A stretch of 64,000 bases of DNA from NCBI GenBank assembly GCA_936450465.1, contig OW388305.1, positions 43,279,506-43,343,505 of the forward strand, in the 5' to 3' direction. Positions within the stretch are counted from its first letter, which is position 1, and each line of letters begins with the position of its first letter. The notes below the pieces were generated by a model that was not told where the DNA came from, did no database searches, and saw only the letters and a list, made by a program, of their open reading frames with translations. Shown here in pieces: positions 25,401 to 35,011 of this stretch. The stretch is from Gibbula magus (lineage: Eukaryota > Mollusca > Gastropoda > Trochida > Trochidae). Both the position numbers and the translations under genes were made by a program.

Positions 25401-27780
25401 AATACGTTCTTGTGTGTAATACGTTCTTGTGTGTAATACGTTCTTGTGTGTAATACGTTCTTGTGTGTAATACGTTTTTGTGTGCAATACGTTCTTGTGT
25501 GTAATACGTTTTTGTGTGTAATACGTTCTTATGTGTAACACGTTCTTGTGTGTAATACGTTCTTGTGTATAACACGTTTTTGTGTGTAACACGTTCTTGT
25601 GTGTAATACGTTCTTGTGTGTAATACGTTCTTGTGTGTAATACGTAATTGTGTGAAATACGTTCTTGTGTGTAATACGTTCTTGTGTGTAATACGTTCTT
25701 GTGTGTAATACGTTCTTGTGTGTAATACGTTTTTGTGTGTAATACGTTCTCGTGTGTAATACGTTCTTGTGTGTAATACGTTCTTGTGTGTAATACGTAA
25801 TTGTGTGTAATACGTTCTTGTGTGTAATACGTTCTTGTGTGTAATACGTAATTGTGTGTAATACGTTCTTGTGTGTAATACGTTCTTGTGTGTAATACGT
25901 TCTTGTGTGTAATACGTTCTTGTGTGTAAAACGTTCTTGTGTGTTATACGTTCTTGTGTGTAATACGTTCTTGTGTTTAATACGTTCTCGTGTGTAATAC
26001 GTTATTGTGTGTAATACGTTCTTGTGTGTAATACGTTATTGTGTGTAATACGTTATTGTGTGAAATACGTAATTGTGTGTAATACGTTCTTGTGTGTAAT
26101 ACGTTCTTGTGTGTAATACGTTCTTGTGTGTTAAACGTTCTTGTGTGTAATACGTTCTTGTGTGTAATACGTTCTTGTGTGTAATACTTTCTTGTGTGTA
26201 ATACGTAATTGTGTGTAATACGTTCTTGTGTGTAATAAGTTCTTGTGTGTAATACGTTCTTGTGTGTTATACGTTCTTGTGTGTAATACGTTCTTGTGTG
26301 TAATACGTAATTGTGTGTAATACGTTCTTGTGTGTAATACGTAATTGTGTGAAATACGTTATTGTGTGTAATACGGTCTTGTATGTAATACATTATTGTG
26401 TGTAATACGTTCTTGTGTGTAATACGTTCTTGTGTGTTATACGTTCTTGTGTGTAATACGTAATTGTGTGTTATACGTTCTTGTGTGTAATACGTTCTTG
26501 TGTGTAATACGTTCTTGTGTGTAATACGACTTGTGTGTAATACGTACTTGTGTGTAATACGTACTTGTATGTAATACGTTCTTGTGTGTAATACGTTCTT
26601 GTGTATAACAGGATGACAGTGAGCTGAGGGCCGCTTTCAGAGGCAACCTGAAGACGTTCTGGTTGAAGAGTCACGACGGCTTGTCGCATCTTCAGCGTCA
26701 GTACGACTCAAGCAGTGACTTGTCCGACAAAAACTGCGGTAACGATGATGGTGAGTCCAAAATCAGTTTCACCTCAATCAGCATACTGCTATCAGTAAAC
26801 TTCAGCAACAGTGAACCAAGTTTATAGCCTAGTTCTGCTCCATGACTATGTAAAAAATAAGAGCCTTTAATACAGTCTAGATCCTTATTCAGCATGTCTG
26901 AGTTGTGGAACTGGGACTCCTTTCACAAAGCAACCTTTGCTAAGGTTAACCTTAACTCCCATTCTTTAACATTACACTAATGATACCTAAGTGACTAACG
27001 ATCACCTTAGTGCTTTGTGAAATGAGGCCTTGGTAGTTTCGAAAAATATATACTCATAAGGATGAAAGTACGGTCATTATTTTAAAATTCCATAGAGTTT
27101 TTAGTCTGTTTATAGCTTTGTTAGTGATCCTGATTGCTCGGTACTCTTAGAGTCTCCTCGGTAATATTAGTAATATGTTTGGACTTCATGCTAGTCAGTG
27201 TAATAATTTGACATCGAATGTATGCAATAACATTCTACATTCAAATTTAGATAATTCCCCCACACCACTGTTCGACATTAAAGAAAATGATCATCTCCAA
27301 GCATAATGATAGTAAATTCGATATTTATTATGTAGTTTGTTTTAAACTCTGGAGTACATAACCGAGTATAAACATTTGCAATGCGAGTATCATCTTCTTA
27401 AACAATGATGACAAAATAGTTTACAAAAGTAACACTTTAGCATATGTGTTAGCATATGTCAGGGGTTAAACATCTATAATAATAAAAATAGGCCCAAGCT
27501 CACTAACTTACTTAATTAAACCTTTGTGTAGCCCAATATAAATAACCAAAAATCTCAACGGTTTTCTTCAATATTGACTTCACTTGAAGACAAAGCTCAT
27601 GGTCATAGTTAACACAATTCTGTAAGTCCGTCACATAAATCAGTTTTAACGAGTATCGTTTTAATTATTGTATGTGTTATTTCAGGTGACGAAGGGGCAA
27701 GAGGAAAGGCCGCAGCCATCCTCGGTCCATCGAACAGTTCAGCTCACATGTACTGGCTGAAAAACGAATACCACTTTTAA
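13342..27780 (+). CDS. Gene A: NIT-domain membrane guanylate cyclase, active site altered
   Basis: Ten coding exons join without frame conflict: 13342-13495, 16347-16731, 17312-17648, 17858-18180, 19610-19902, 21235-21372, 24159-24257, 24947-25038, 26612-26750, 27686-27780 (2055 nt, 684 aa). Layout: basic cytosolic N-terminus (1-60), TM1 (about 64-84), NIT sensor (about 88-355), TM2 (about 363-385), linker helix with [11 protein letters not shown], cyclase domain (about 435-627), low-complexity tail. It should make cGMP at the membrane, since the guanine-selecting residues E487 (KVETIGDAY) and C559 (MPRYCLFG) and the metal aspartates D447 and D491 are present. However [13 protein letters not shown] is replaced by [13 protein letters not shown], so the Asn and Arg that stabilise the transition state are S566 and K570. 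It may be inactive or act in a heterodimer. NIT-cyclases in annelid larvae are linked to nitric-oxide signalling (family knowledge); the ligand here is unknown. Gene C is its closest paralogue. Confidence 0.85.
13508..15357 (+). mobile_element. 5'-truncated LINE in intron 1 of gene A
   Basis: An uninterrupted frame runs from about 13508 to the stop at 15195. It starts inside ORF2 at the [16 protein letters not shown] block, continues through the RT palm ([45 protein letters not shown]) and the thumb ([11 protein letters not shown]), and ends with a zinc-knuckle-like [20 protein letters not shown] block. The catalytic YADD is intact. The endonuclease and ORF1 are missing, as expected from 5' truncation during target-primed insertion. 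A 3' UTR leads to an (AATA)n-like tail near 15335-15357. The truncation point is about 12 bp past the gene A exon 1 donor. It has decayed less than the other LINE pieces here, so it is probably the youngest. Clade not determined. Confidence 0.85.
15358..15796. other. Gene A intron 1, middle
   Basis: Non-coding. At 15572-15660 there is one end of a small foldback element (TGCTTTGTGAAAGGAGG) also seen at 18497-18610 and 26917-27028. Confidence 0.4.
15797..16284. mobile_element. MITE family 3 copy before gene A exon 2
   Basis: The right end TTTCTTTTGCACGTCAGTG and the interior (ATTATACATATGATAC, GGCACGATACAATAAC) match the full copy at 52692-53214. The left end is degenerate. It ends about 60 bp upstream of the exon 2 acceptor. 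Confidence 0.6.
16347..16731 (+). CDS. Gene A coding exon 2 (TM1 and NIT start)
   Basis: It encodes DALAISG, TM1 ([16 protein letters not shown]) and the first NIT half with [20 protein letters not shown]. The acceptor is CCAGCAG, a tandem NAGNAG site. The second AG gives 385 nt, exactly the sum of gene C exons 2 and 3 (197+188); the first AG would add one alanine. It ends in phase 2 at CACAG/GTAAAG. Confidence 0.85.
16732..17311. other. Gene A intron 2
   Basis: Contains at 17135-17262 a copy, in inverted orientation, of the repeat that carries the hammerhead-like motif. Confidence 0.5.
17212..17251 (-). ncRNA. Hammerhead-like motif, copy 4, mutated
   Basis: The minus strand reads CACCTGATAA, a hairpin GGAGTATGTATATACTCC, then GAAACGTCGTG. 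The hairpin and 3' side are perfect but CTGATGA is CTGATAA. The conserved G8 is lost and cleavage would not be expected. Confidence 0.35.
17312..17648 (+). CDS. Gene A coding exon 3 (NIT middle)
   Basis: 337 nt, the same length as gene C exon 4. It encodes [20 protein letters not shown] to ALYEKNIR, with the ER-A-LG motif ([14 protein letters not shown]) typical of NIT domains. About 87% identical to the gene C exon over 112 residues. It ends in phase 0 at CGG/GTAAGA. Confidence 0.9.
17858..18180 (+). CDS. Gene A coding exon 4 (NIT end and TM2)
   Basis: 323 nt, as in gene C exon 5. It starts [18 protein letters not shown], passes [18 protein letters not shown] and TM2 ([19 protein letters not shown]), and ends at the [13 protein letters not shown] linker in phase 2. 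Confidence 0.9.
18248..18391. mobile_element. Foldback element in gene A intron 4
   Basis: The arms GGTTACATTTGGGATAACAC and GTGTTATCCCAAATGTAACC are perfectly complementary, extending inward through ACTACCTTC/GAAGGTAGT with a loop of about 85 bp. Non-coding. Confidence 0.7.
18392..19609. other. Gene A intron 4, remainder
   Basis: A small foldback repeat lies at 18497-18610 (CCTTTCACAAAC paired with TTGCTTTGTGAAAGGAG). Otherwise AT-rich with no coding signal; the frame at 19180-19458 has no support. Confidence 0.45.
19610..19902 (+). CDS. Gene A coding exon 5 (linker, first catalytic half)
   Basis: 293 nt, as in gene C exon 6. It carries the linker [20 protein letters not shown], the first metal aspartate in [11 protein letters not shown] and the second in [14 protein letters not shown]. 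Phase 1 donor TCAG/GTAAAG. The donor is followed by two further 27-bp copies of itself. Confidence 0.9.
19896..19976 (+). repeat. 27-bp triplication of the exon 5 donor
   Basis: The unit TCAGGTAAAGTGTCCTTTGA plus TTTTGTG recurs three times. Candidate donors lie at 19903 (GTAAAG), 19930 (GTGAAG) and 19957 (GTAAAG). The 27-bp period keeps the reading frame open, so use of the second or third donor would add 9 or 18 residues. Confidence 0.85.
19977..21234. other. Gene A intron 5, remainder
   Basis: Non-coding. A GC-richer stretch at 20325-20460 with GGGCCCGGTCCC could be another dispersed element. No open frame of note. Confidence 0.4.
21235..21372 (+). CDS. Gene A coding exon 6
   Basis: 138 nt, identical in length to gene B exon 4. 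It encodes [20 protein letters not shown] to [11 protein letters not shown], the standard cyclase segment between the IGDAY and PRYCLFG motifs. Phase 1 on both sides. Confidence 0.9.
21437..21792. mobile_element. Large foldback element in gene A intron 6
   Basis: The left arm CCATCCTCGGTTACCCAGGG (21437 on) is matched by the right arm ending CATGGGTAACCGAGGATGG. The arms continue inward for about 100 bp through TTATATATGCTCCGTTACTC and its complement. No coding capacity. Confidence 0.8.
21793..22986. other. Gene A intron 6, middle
   Basis: Non-coding. At 21885-21925 the short direct repeat GAGGACTGGATC/GAGGACAGGATC/GAGGACAGAATG is visible. Confidence 0.4.
22987..23347. mobile_element. MITE family 1 copy in gene A intron 6
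   Basis: TTAAAGGGGCAGTAACACG at the left and CGTGATACTGTCCCTTT at the right are inverted repeats. The interior shares CTTCGGATAATTGGTTTGTG with the partial copy at 23990. Confidence 0.65.
23348..23989. other. Gene A intron 6, right part
   Basis: AT-rich, no feature recognised. The frame at 23450-23731 has no domain or splice support. Confidence 0.35.
23990..24143. mobile_element. Partial MITE family 1 ending at the exon 7 acceptor
   Basis: Only the right half is present, ending AAAACCGTGCTATGCCCCTTTAA. The exon 7 acceptor TTTGTTTAG lies 15 bp further on. Part of the pyrimidine tract (CCCCTTTAAACCCCTATTTG) is therefore MITE sequence. Confidence 0.55.
24159..24257 (+). CDS. Gene A coding exon 7 (altered active site)
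   Basis: 99 nt, the same length as gene B exon 5. It encodes [18 protein letters not shown] then [15 protein letters not shown]559 for guanine binding is kept. Asp, Asn and Arg of the usual [10 protein letters not shown] are Lys, Ser and Lys. Splice sites and frame are intact, so this is substitution and not a broken exon. Confidence 0.9.
24700..24946 (+). repeat. Degenerate 40-bp tandem repeat before exon 8
   Basis: About five diverged units of roughly 40 bp, several opening with an AG-containing motif (ACTTCAGA, GCTACAGG, GTTTCAGG) and then (C)TTCAATAAA-like sequence. The last stretch leads to the real acceptor AAATTTCAG at 24946. Confidence 0.45.
24947..25038 (+). CDS. Gene A coding exon 8
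   Basis: 92 nt, matching gene B exon 6. With the split codon it reads [19 protein letters not shown] then [12 protein letters not shown], the IHIS strand and following hairpin that close the cyclase fold. Phase 0 donor AAG/GTTTGT, a weak donor. Confidence 0.85.
25341..26611 (+). repeat. 17-bp minisatellite running into the exon 9 acceptor
   Basis: About 74 copies of TTCTTGTGTGTAATACG with variants (TTATTG, TAATTG, TTTTTG). The first units read TTCTTCTGTGTAATAGG. The last unit is changed to TTCTTGTGTATAACAG, and its AG is the exon 9 acceptor. Because 17 is not a multiple of 3, the array shows open frames ([16 protein letters not shown]) on the minus strand; these are not proteins. Confidence 0.95.
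26612..26750 (+). CDS. Gene A coding exon 9
   Basis: It encodes [20 protein letters not shown] and then an acidic tail ending [13 protein letters not shown] corresponds to the GKGKMKTYWL end of guanylate cyclase domains. Phase 1 donor GATG/GTGAGT. Confidence 0.85.
26917..27028. mobile_element. Small foldback element (MITE family 5)
   Basis: CCTTTCACAAAGCAA at the left pairs with TGCTTTGTGAAATGAGG at the right. Related ends occur at 15640-15660 and 18497-18610, all inside gene A introns. Confidence 0.6.
27029..27685. other. Gene A intron 9, remainder
   Basis: AT-rich non-coding sequence; no feature recognised. Confidence 0.45.
27686..27780 (+). CDS. Gene A last exon
   Basis: Acceptor TATTTCAG. 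It encodes [20 protein letters not shown] then [10 protein letters not shown] and a TAA stop. This tail is not part of the cyclase fold. The frame follows from the phase 1 junction (G/GT). Confidence 0.75.
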
Positions 27781-29580
27781 GCCAAGAATACAGACTGAAT
27801 ACGTTTGAAGGGTTTGAAATCAATGAATCGTAATTGAAACTGCGTAGACGCTGATGACGATACTTAGTTAAGAGTTTGTGTTTGTAACAGATGAATGTAA
27901 AGTCCGCTGAAGGTCCTACTTCGGTACATCAGGTAAACGATAACTTTATTTCGTTCTTCAATTCACGCCATCGAAATTTTCCCGCTTAATCTCAATATAA
28001 GTACAAATCTCAGTGTTTCTGTAGTTTATGGTTTGTCCCTTCATCCAGTCAGTGCTTTCCTTTTATATGATTGGGTCACCTTGGAGTTTACTTCAACAAA
28101 AATGGCTGCCGTTCGTTATGATGATAATGTTTTAGTTAGTGAGTGTCTCTAGCTTCTCCAGACTTGGAGATTTGGATTTGATTGTATATTTCAGGCCTGT
28201 AGCACCAATTTCATTGTATTAATTGTTATTCAGATACTTAAAAACACGATGTCACCTTGTTTTAATATTGTATAGTATACAGTACAGCTTCGTACTTAAA
28301 CTTACTCATCCTCATAAGGTACTTTGGGTAAACGTTGCAATACTTGTCTACGCAGTATGCCAGTATGCGTTATTATACTAGCCCCCCTGTTGCTACGGGC
28401 CTGTATTTATAAACTTAAAAACAAATATGTTAAAGGTGGATACGACTATTTGGGAGGATTACTTGCCTCACAAGGTGAAACAGTTTGTGTTTATCAATGT
28501 CGAAGGAGTGTGCTTAAAGGAGAGTTCTTTGTTCCTCCAGCTTCATGGAGTCCATCAGTACGCAGACAGACTCAAAACGTTCTAAATATAACTACCAATC
28601 ACAGTGTAGTTTATCCAATTCAATCCAATCAGCCCTTTCCTTGTATACACGCTTCCGTCGCCTTGGAGTTTACTTCAATAACAATGGCTGCGTTGGTTAT
28701 GATGCCAATGTTGTAATATATTATTAAGCGTGACAATATCGATCACATTCTTGCAGAACTATATTAATAAACACTATTAAAGGGTTATTGGTCATTAAAG
28801 ATGTACGTGAAGAACATTTATGCCTTTTGATGACATAAAGTCAAATAAAAGAATAAAAGGGACAATATTAGAGTATTATTTACTCCACAATTTAAACAGA
28901 AATACTATAAATAGGATTATACTTGTATTATAGATATAATTATTCCTTCCGATGATTGTGCATCAATGTTTTTCAAAGAAATATATTGAAGGTTGCAAAA
29001 GGTTCAAAATTGTTTTATGACAAGCCGGAATCTAATATTGATAAACTTGATATTTGATAAATATTAGTTAATGATTGTTATTTTGACTGGTATAACATTC
29101 TTTTTTTCGTCTTGATTTTCAATACAGATTCATGCGACCAGTTAATTATACTAAACAAGGGGCTAGTTAGAATAAATCTCGTTGGCAATGATTTGTGAAG
29201 CTTTTGCAATGATTTTTCTGAGAGCATTTAATGTTGTCTATACCATAAAATTATGAAATTTTCTTAAACTTTGGCTGAACACATGTTTACCATCGAAGGT
29301 ATTATGCCTCTAAAATATTTGATTTGATTCATAATTGATAAATCAATATACGTTTATAAATTATTGTTATTCTGATAGTTCATTAATGTGTGAAGTACAA
29401 CAATTTGTCCTTTGTCCTATTTTGTTCTGTTTTATGTCATAGAAAGGCAAAAGCTTACTAGTAATAAGAAAAAAATATTTTAGACAATCGTATGTGCAAT
29501 TGTTGTTCTAGTTTCTCATTTATTTTAAATGATATATATTCGTTCATCCATGTTCGGTTTTGTTTTGTTTACTTGGACTG
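27781..29580. other. 3' side of gene A and spacer
   Basis: Probably includes the gene A 3' UTR; AATAAA occurs near 28765 and 28845. Two diverged copies of a roughly 105-bp segment lie at 28030-28138 and 28604-28711 (shared CACCTTGGAGTTTACTTCAA-like core). The frame at 28324-28716 shows no recognised domain. Confidence 0.35.
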
Positions 29581-30370
29581 TAAGATAAGATAAGATAAGA
29601 TAAACTTTATTATCCCAGATGGGAAATTCGTCTTACATTCAAAGAGTCTTTGGTAGAATACAATACAAAATAACAATACATGAATACAATATAAAATTTA
29701 AAAAAACAATAATAACATAGATTGTGTTGATGGGTACTAGATATGACATATGCCATACTTTAATCAACCATGTCGTGTTTCAAGAGTTACATAATTGCTA
29801 TTTGGTGTGAAGGTTTAGAATTTGTATAGTGTATGGGACAAACGATTTTGATGCTCTGTTAGTTTTTAAATGTCAGTTATTGAAACGACGTCCAGATGGT
29901 AGAAATTCATAATATTCATTTAGAAAGTGCGATGGGTCTGATTGAATGGCTAGTGCCTTCTTTTTAACTCTAGAATCAAACTGGAATGAAAGATGCTCAA
30001 AATTGAAGCCGCAAATTTTACTGGAGGTGTTTACAATTTTGTCAATTTTGTTTTTTTGTCTTAGAGGAAGATTTCCATACCATGCATGGAAGCAGAAAGT
30101 CAGAATGCTATTGATAAAAGTTTGGTAGAATAATCTCAGAATACTGCGGTCTACATCAAAAGATCGTAATTTTCGCAGGAAGAAAAGCCTTTGTTGTGCC
30201 TCTGCATGTACACGGTAGAATTAGATTTCCATGAAAGTTTGTTGTCAATTATCGTACCCAGATATTTATACTCGTCTACTATTTCAACTTCCTGCCCGTC
30301 AATATTAACTGGCTCTAGTTTTTCCTTTTTCGTACGGAAATCAATTATCATTTCCTTTGTTTTACTAATA
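29581..30370 (-). pseudogene. L2/CR1-like LINE fragment
   Basis: On the minus strand the thumb motif [18 protein letters not shown] is preceded by MIIDFRTKKEKLEPVNIDG. After frame changes comes IQSDPSHFLNEYYEFLPSGR, the C-terminal end. The 3' tail on this strand is (TTATC)n after AAAGTTTATC, typical of L2/CR1-type elements. 5'-truncated and frameshifted. Confidence 0.8.
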
Positions 30371-30504
30371 TTCAGAGAAAGGAAATTTTCTTTACACTAT
30401 ATAGGGAACGATTCAATATTTTCTCTATACTCTAATATGAATATTGTATTTCGTATAAACGTTTGTAATAATGTGTCTGGTGATGTCACTTGTTACATGG
30501 GTAT

Positions 30505-30870
30505 CGTATTATTAAGACTTGAAGTTTTACATCGTATCTTAGTTTCATTTTCTGAGATGTGTTTACATATAGATGACCTTCTATAAGCCGTCAACATAAG
30601 TAAATGGGAACATATTGATGTTGTTCACTTGAAATAAAGAAATAAGTACACATTTGCGTCTTAAGTCGTATTCTTTTGGGACAGTTCGTGTTATTCATAT
30701 GTTAACTGAATTATTTTGTGCTTTATCATAATAACACTCACCCGCAAAAGAAACTCACCATACAAAATGAAAAATAATTCAATCCACGAGTGGTACACAC
30801 CTGAAACAGGGATATATCATGTCTCAAGACACCCATTAAACTAAATTTAAAATTTCAAAACATTGTTGAA
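30505..30870 (+). repeat. Direct duplication, copy 1
   Basis: About 365 bp, nearly identical to 31432-31796. Shared landmarks are CGTATTATTAAGACT, CCTTCTAT(A/T)AGCCGTCAACA and CACCCGCAAAAGAAACTCAC. Confidence 0.85.
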
Positions 30871-31222
30871 TGGAGAGTCAAAATGTCTTTTTGTCATTTT
30901 TTTGACGTCCTACAGTAAAGACGCATCAACAAATTAAGTCAAAGAGGGTTATTTATGTCGACTTAATCATTTATTGTTTATAATTCTACATTCTACTGAA
31001 TTTTTAAGCTATATGCCAAACACGTTGGCCCAAACAAAATTAAAAAGCGATTTGAGCACCCCAACAGATATAATAAAAATATTATATTCCGATTTATGAA
31101 ATTTAGAGAACCTCTTAACATATCAAGTCTCTATAAAATGCATTAAAAGTCGACTTTCTCCGGCAGCAGTATTTCGAATTCTAGACTGTTGAAAATGTGG
31201 TGACGTTTCTTTTGCGGTTCAG
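30737..31222. mobile_element. MITE with CGCAAAAGAAAC ends
   Basis: CCGCAAAAGAAACTCACC at the left and GGTGACGTTTCTTTTGCGG at the right form inverted repeats. Its left end lies inside the direct duplication; the second duplicate carries only that left end. Confidence 0.55.
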
Positions 31223-31431
31223 GGTATATATACACAGAAGTGTGCAAATCGAGCCACCACGTCGATTGGCAGTATATCAAACATGTTGCTTATGTTCAGA
31301 AATACATGTTTGTCTCTTGTGATCACACGAATGTGAAGGTTGGCGACACTGAGGTCCGTAAGATACAGACGTAGATAATTATGTCTCCCCCGAAGGGTCG
31401 GAAGACATATTGTTTTTGGTTCAGTTTCCGT

Positions 31432-31796
31432 CGTATTATTAAGACTTTAAGTTTTACATTGTGTCTTAGTTTCATTTTCTGAGATGTGTTTACATATAGA
31501 TGACCTTCTATTAGCCGTCAACATAAGTAAATGGGAACACATTGATGTTGTTCACTTGAAATAAAGAAATCTGTACACATTTGCGTCTTAAGTCGTATTC
31601 TTTTGGGACAGTTCGTGTTATTCATATGTTAACTAAATTATTTTGTGCTCTATCATAATAACACTCACCCGCAAAAGAAACTCACCATTCAAAATGAAAG
31701 ATAATTAAATCCACGAGTGGTGCACACCTGAAACAGGGATATATCATTTCTCAAGAATCCCACGAAACTAAATTTGAATTTAAAAACATTGTTGAA
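31432..31796 (+). repeat. Direct duplication, copy 2
   Basis: Second copy of 30505-30870, about 925 bp downstream in the same orientation. Similarity stops at TTGTTGAA in both copies. Confidence 0.85.
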
Positions 31797-34079
31797 CTTT
31801 AAAAAATTTAGTTTCTTCTGCTTTCATATCAATAATTTGAACTTTGTCTTTTAGAAGTGTAATAACTGGAATTGAATTGGGGGAGGGGGAAGACATATGT
31901 ATTGACTAGAAAAACACCTTCTAGTTTACGTAGGGGGCATTTTGACCATATGATAAAGCTCATCTGACCTGAAAGACCAGATGGGCTTATGGCTTGGCAT
32001 GGCGTCCGTCCATCCATCCGTAAACTTCTCGCATTTCCACTTCTTGTCCAGAACAAATGACTGTTAGCCAAAATGGATTCTATATGGTAGATTTGGTGAC
32101 CCAATGACCCCAAAATGGGCTACAGGGGTCATGACCTAACCTATTTTTCTGTTTGCACAGTCCAAAAAGCTCAAGAAAGACGTCTTAACCCACAGGGGCT
32201 ACTACCTCAAGAACTTTTATCTTCTATCTCCGTTACGTAAAGTACTTGAAATTAGTTATATCTCTGATAAATACTTCTGTAAAATTTACACTTTGAAACA
32301 TAATTAGTTTATTTTAAAAGCCTTATGACCTACAGAGCAAATTGGATCTATTTTTGTAATTTGCTTTGTGAGGAAATATGAGAACAGAGAATTATTTAGA
32401 GAAAATTAGAAATGTGAATGATCTAGTTCAAGTTTTTTTTAAAGATTTGGTACAATATTCATCATTTGGATGTAAATGAACATATCATGTTTTCTTTCAA
32501 AATTCATTCTTAAATTGTACAGATATAAGTTTGTCTCCATGAACTACATTTCACCCTTCCCCCTATTTGGTAGTTGTTTAAGTTTACAGTAGTGCAATTA
32601 AATACAACCATAACAAACATATATCTCAACAAGCTGCAACCATGGGCGTATTTTGAAGAAACTGTTTCCTTGCAATACTCAAGAAATCAACACGGCTGGT
32701 TTGTGGAGAACGTGGCGTAATCTGTTTTCAATAAATGTTTAATTGACAGAATAAAAAATATTACATCATCTATAAAAAAAATTATTTTGATATTAGTTCT
32801 AGAGAATTAGCATTAAAGATCATATTTCAAAGAGAAACAAATGACCAAGCAATGAGCGACCGACTTCAAGATCGCTGGATCGTAGCTACCGCCTCCCAAT
32901 CAATTATAGAAGCCATATACAATCAGTTTGGCGTATGGCGGAGTGCGTAGATGAAATTGGACACGACCGATGTCCTTGTTCTTTAACTTTCATTTCTCGA
33001 CAAAACAAATTACATTTTTAAACATGCATAATTATTCCTTTTGAGAAAAAAATGTTCATTATATTAGCTTGAAAACCATTTCTGCGTTTGCCTGTTACGT
33101 ACTTTCATTATCTCAATATCGAAAATGTTGGAGAGTGAAGTCACGGGGGGGGGGGGGGGGGGCAGTCTACATTCTAGACAAACCATATGTCGGGTGTTAT
33201 AAAGGAGTACATCATTCATGACAAAAAACAATTTGTCGTAACAAACATTTATTGATATTGAAAAGAACATGTGAAATAAAACAAATGTTATCATAGAAAC
33301 AGCGATAACCGCTTGTGTGAGATAATGATATCAACATATGATATTTGCACTATAGATATCACAATTCAATACATGAAAATACATCAGTAAAAGACCACAT
33401 AACACTTGACGCCACAGAGAACAGCATATCATAAACTTGATGACGTTACATGTTGACATCATAACAGTGACGACATTACAATGTATGACCTCAATGAGAT
33501 CACCAGTCAAGATGCCTAATGACAGTTTTAGGTTATAATAAGAATCAAGTTTGTTTATGGACAACATCTGATTCTCGTGTCTTCTGATGTTAAATAGATT
33601 AACACTGGTTAATCAAAGTGACACTACTAATTAACTATACACATCATGTATGGTTACCTATAAGTGAAACTATTCCTTGCTAATATTGCATTTTTATTAC
33701 ATAAAAAAACATAATAGTGACAACTATGTTTTGGTTACATCAGAAAATAAATGTAAACATTATCTCACAAACTCAAGTTATGAAATTGTGCAAATATAAC
33801 AACAACTTGTGAATATTCCCAGTTAATATCATAAAACAATATCACATGTACTCTACTGTATGATGATGTTCACTTAAAAACATCTTTGTATAATCAAGTG
33901 ACACACAGCAATAGGTTAGGCTCTTTATTAAGAATATTAATAACATTTGATAAGGCAAGATGGTGCAATGTTATTAGATTAGTCGTTGTATGATGTAAAT
34001 AATTCTGTGTTTTCTCCAATCAAATCACAAAATAAATATGATATAATGTCACTGAACTAATCATAAGATTGCATATTGA
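31797..34079. other. Spacer between genes A and B
   Basis: Convergent 3'-to-3' spacer. A dispersed-repeat-like stretch at 31960-32110 (CATCTGACCTGAAAGACCAG) and a poly-G run at about 33147-33162. No gene recognised. Confidence 0.4.
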
Positions 34080-34460
34080 TGAGGATTGGCCATTGGCGCA
34101 ACAATAAAAAATATTCTGAATTTGTGTATTACAAAAAGGGTAGATGAACCAAACGAAATGTATTATTCTGATTTCGTGTAAAAGGTCACTGAAACAATCC
34201 AAAGCAATGGTTCTTCATTTATGTATTGCAAAAATGGCAGATGAAGAACCAAAAGCTGTGATTCTAATCTTTTGTAGTGCATAAATCTCACTGAAACGAT
34301 CCAAAGCTATGGTTTTTTATCTGTGTATTGCAAAAGGGTGATTAAGACAATCCAAAGCTATGATTATAAATGTCTATATTGCCAAAAGGGGTAGATGAAA
34401 CAATTTAAAGCTATGGTTCTTGTGTATTCTGAAAATGGTAAACGAAACAATGCAAGGCTA
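34080..34460. repeat. Degenerate 60-70-bp tandem repeats
   Basis: Five or six diverged units share CAATCCAAAGCTATGGTTCT and GTATTGCAAAAAGGG. They lie just beyond the probable 3' end of gene B. Confidence 0.6.
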
Positions 34461-34663
34461 TGATTTCGAATGTGTTAAGTACTATTCAAGGTTACCCAGA
34501 TTTGAGGGTTTCTTTCAACGGACGGCTGTGGTATGTTGTGGGCTGGGTTTTCCGATGTTATATTTCTGTCTGTCTGTGTAAAGCTGATGTAAATGAGTAA
34601 TTGACAAGGACTCCAAAATACTGAATTGAACAAATAGAATACCCACATAAGTAGTTAATTCTG

Positions 34664-34669
34664 TTTATT
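34664..34669 (-). terminator. Candidate poly(A) signal of gene B
   Basis: AATAAA on the minus strand, about 100 nt past the gene B stop. Position is the only support. Confidence 0.35.
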
Positions 34670-34768
34670 AAATATGACTAACGATTATGTTAGGCTGAAA
34701 ACTTTTTGACTACCCCTCGTTATGCTGAAAATCTTCTTCCATCTACAATGTTACAATTGTTAGCTCTA

Positions 34769-35011
34769 CTAGAACGGAAGCGAGGGCGAATCGCACCCGT
34801 CCTTGAAGCCCAGTTGATCCGTCAGTTCTTCCTGATTGTGCGCAGTCTCAAACTTGCTCGCCTGTACCTTGCCCGGATGGTACTGTTGTATCTCTCCCGG
34901 AATATCCTCGTTGTCCTCGTTCCCAGTCTCCTCCTGCTCGTCATCGCCCGGAATCTTCCGGGACCCATCAGTCGTTCCAACCAACCAGTAGGTTTTCATC
35001 GTCCCTTTACC
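34769..35011 (-). CDS. Gene B last exon
   Basis: It follows acceptor CCATTTAG. It starts [12 protein letters not shown], the canonical end of a guanylate cyclase domain, then an acidic Glu/Asp-rich tail ([18 protein letters not shown]) and ends [12 protein letters not shown]. The tail is unrelated to that of gene A. Confidence 0.85.
   Translation of the reverse strand, partial: GKGTMKTYWLVGTTDGSRKIPGDDEQEETGNEDNEDIPGEIQQYHPGKVQASKFETAHNQEELTDQLGFKDGCDSPSLPF

Noticed and set aside
25242..26689. Repetitive protein-like frames ([12 protein letters not shown] type)
   Set aside because: A 17-bp minisatellite without stop codons in several frames, lying in an intron on the opposite strand to the gene.
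28324..28716. 130-codon plus-strand frame downstream of gene A
   Set aside because: No domain; it overlaps a duplicated non-coding segment.
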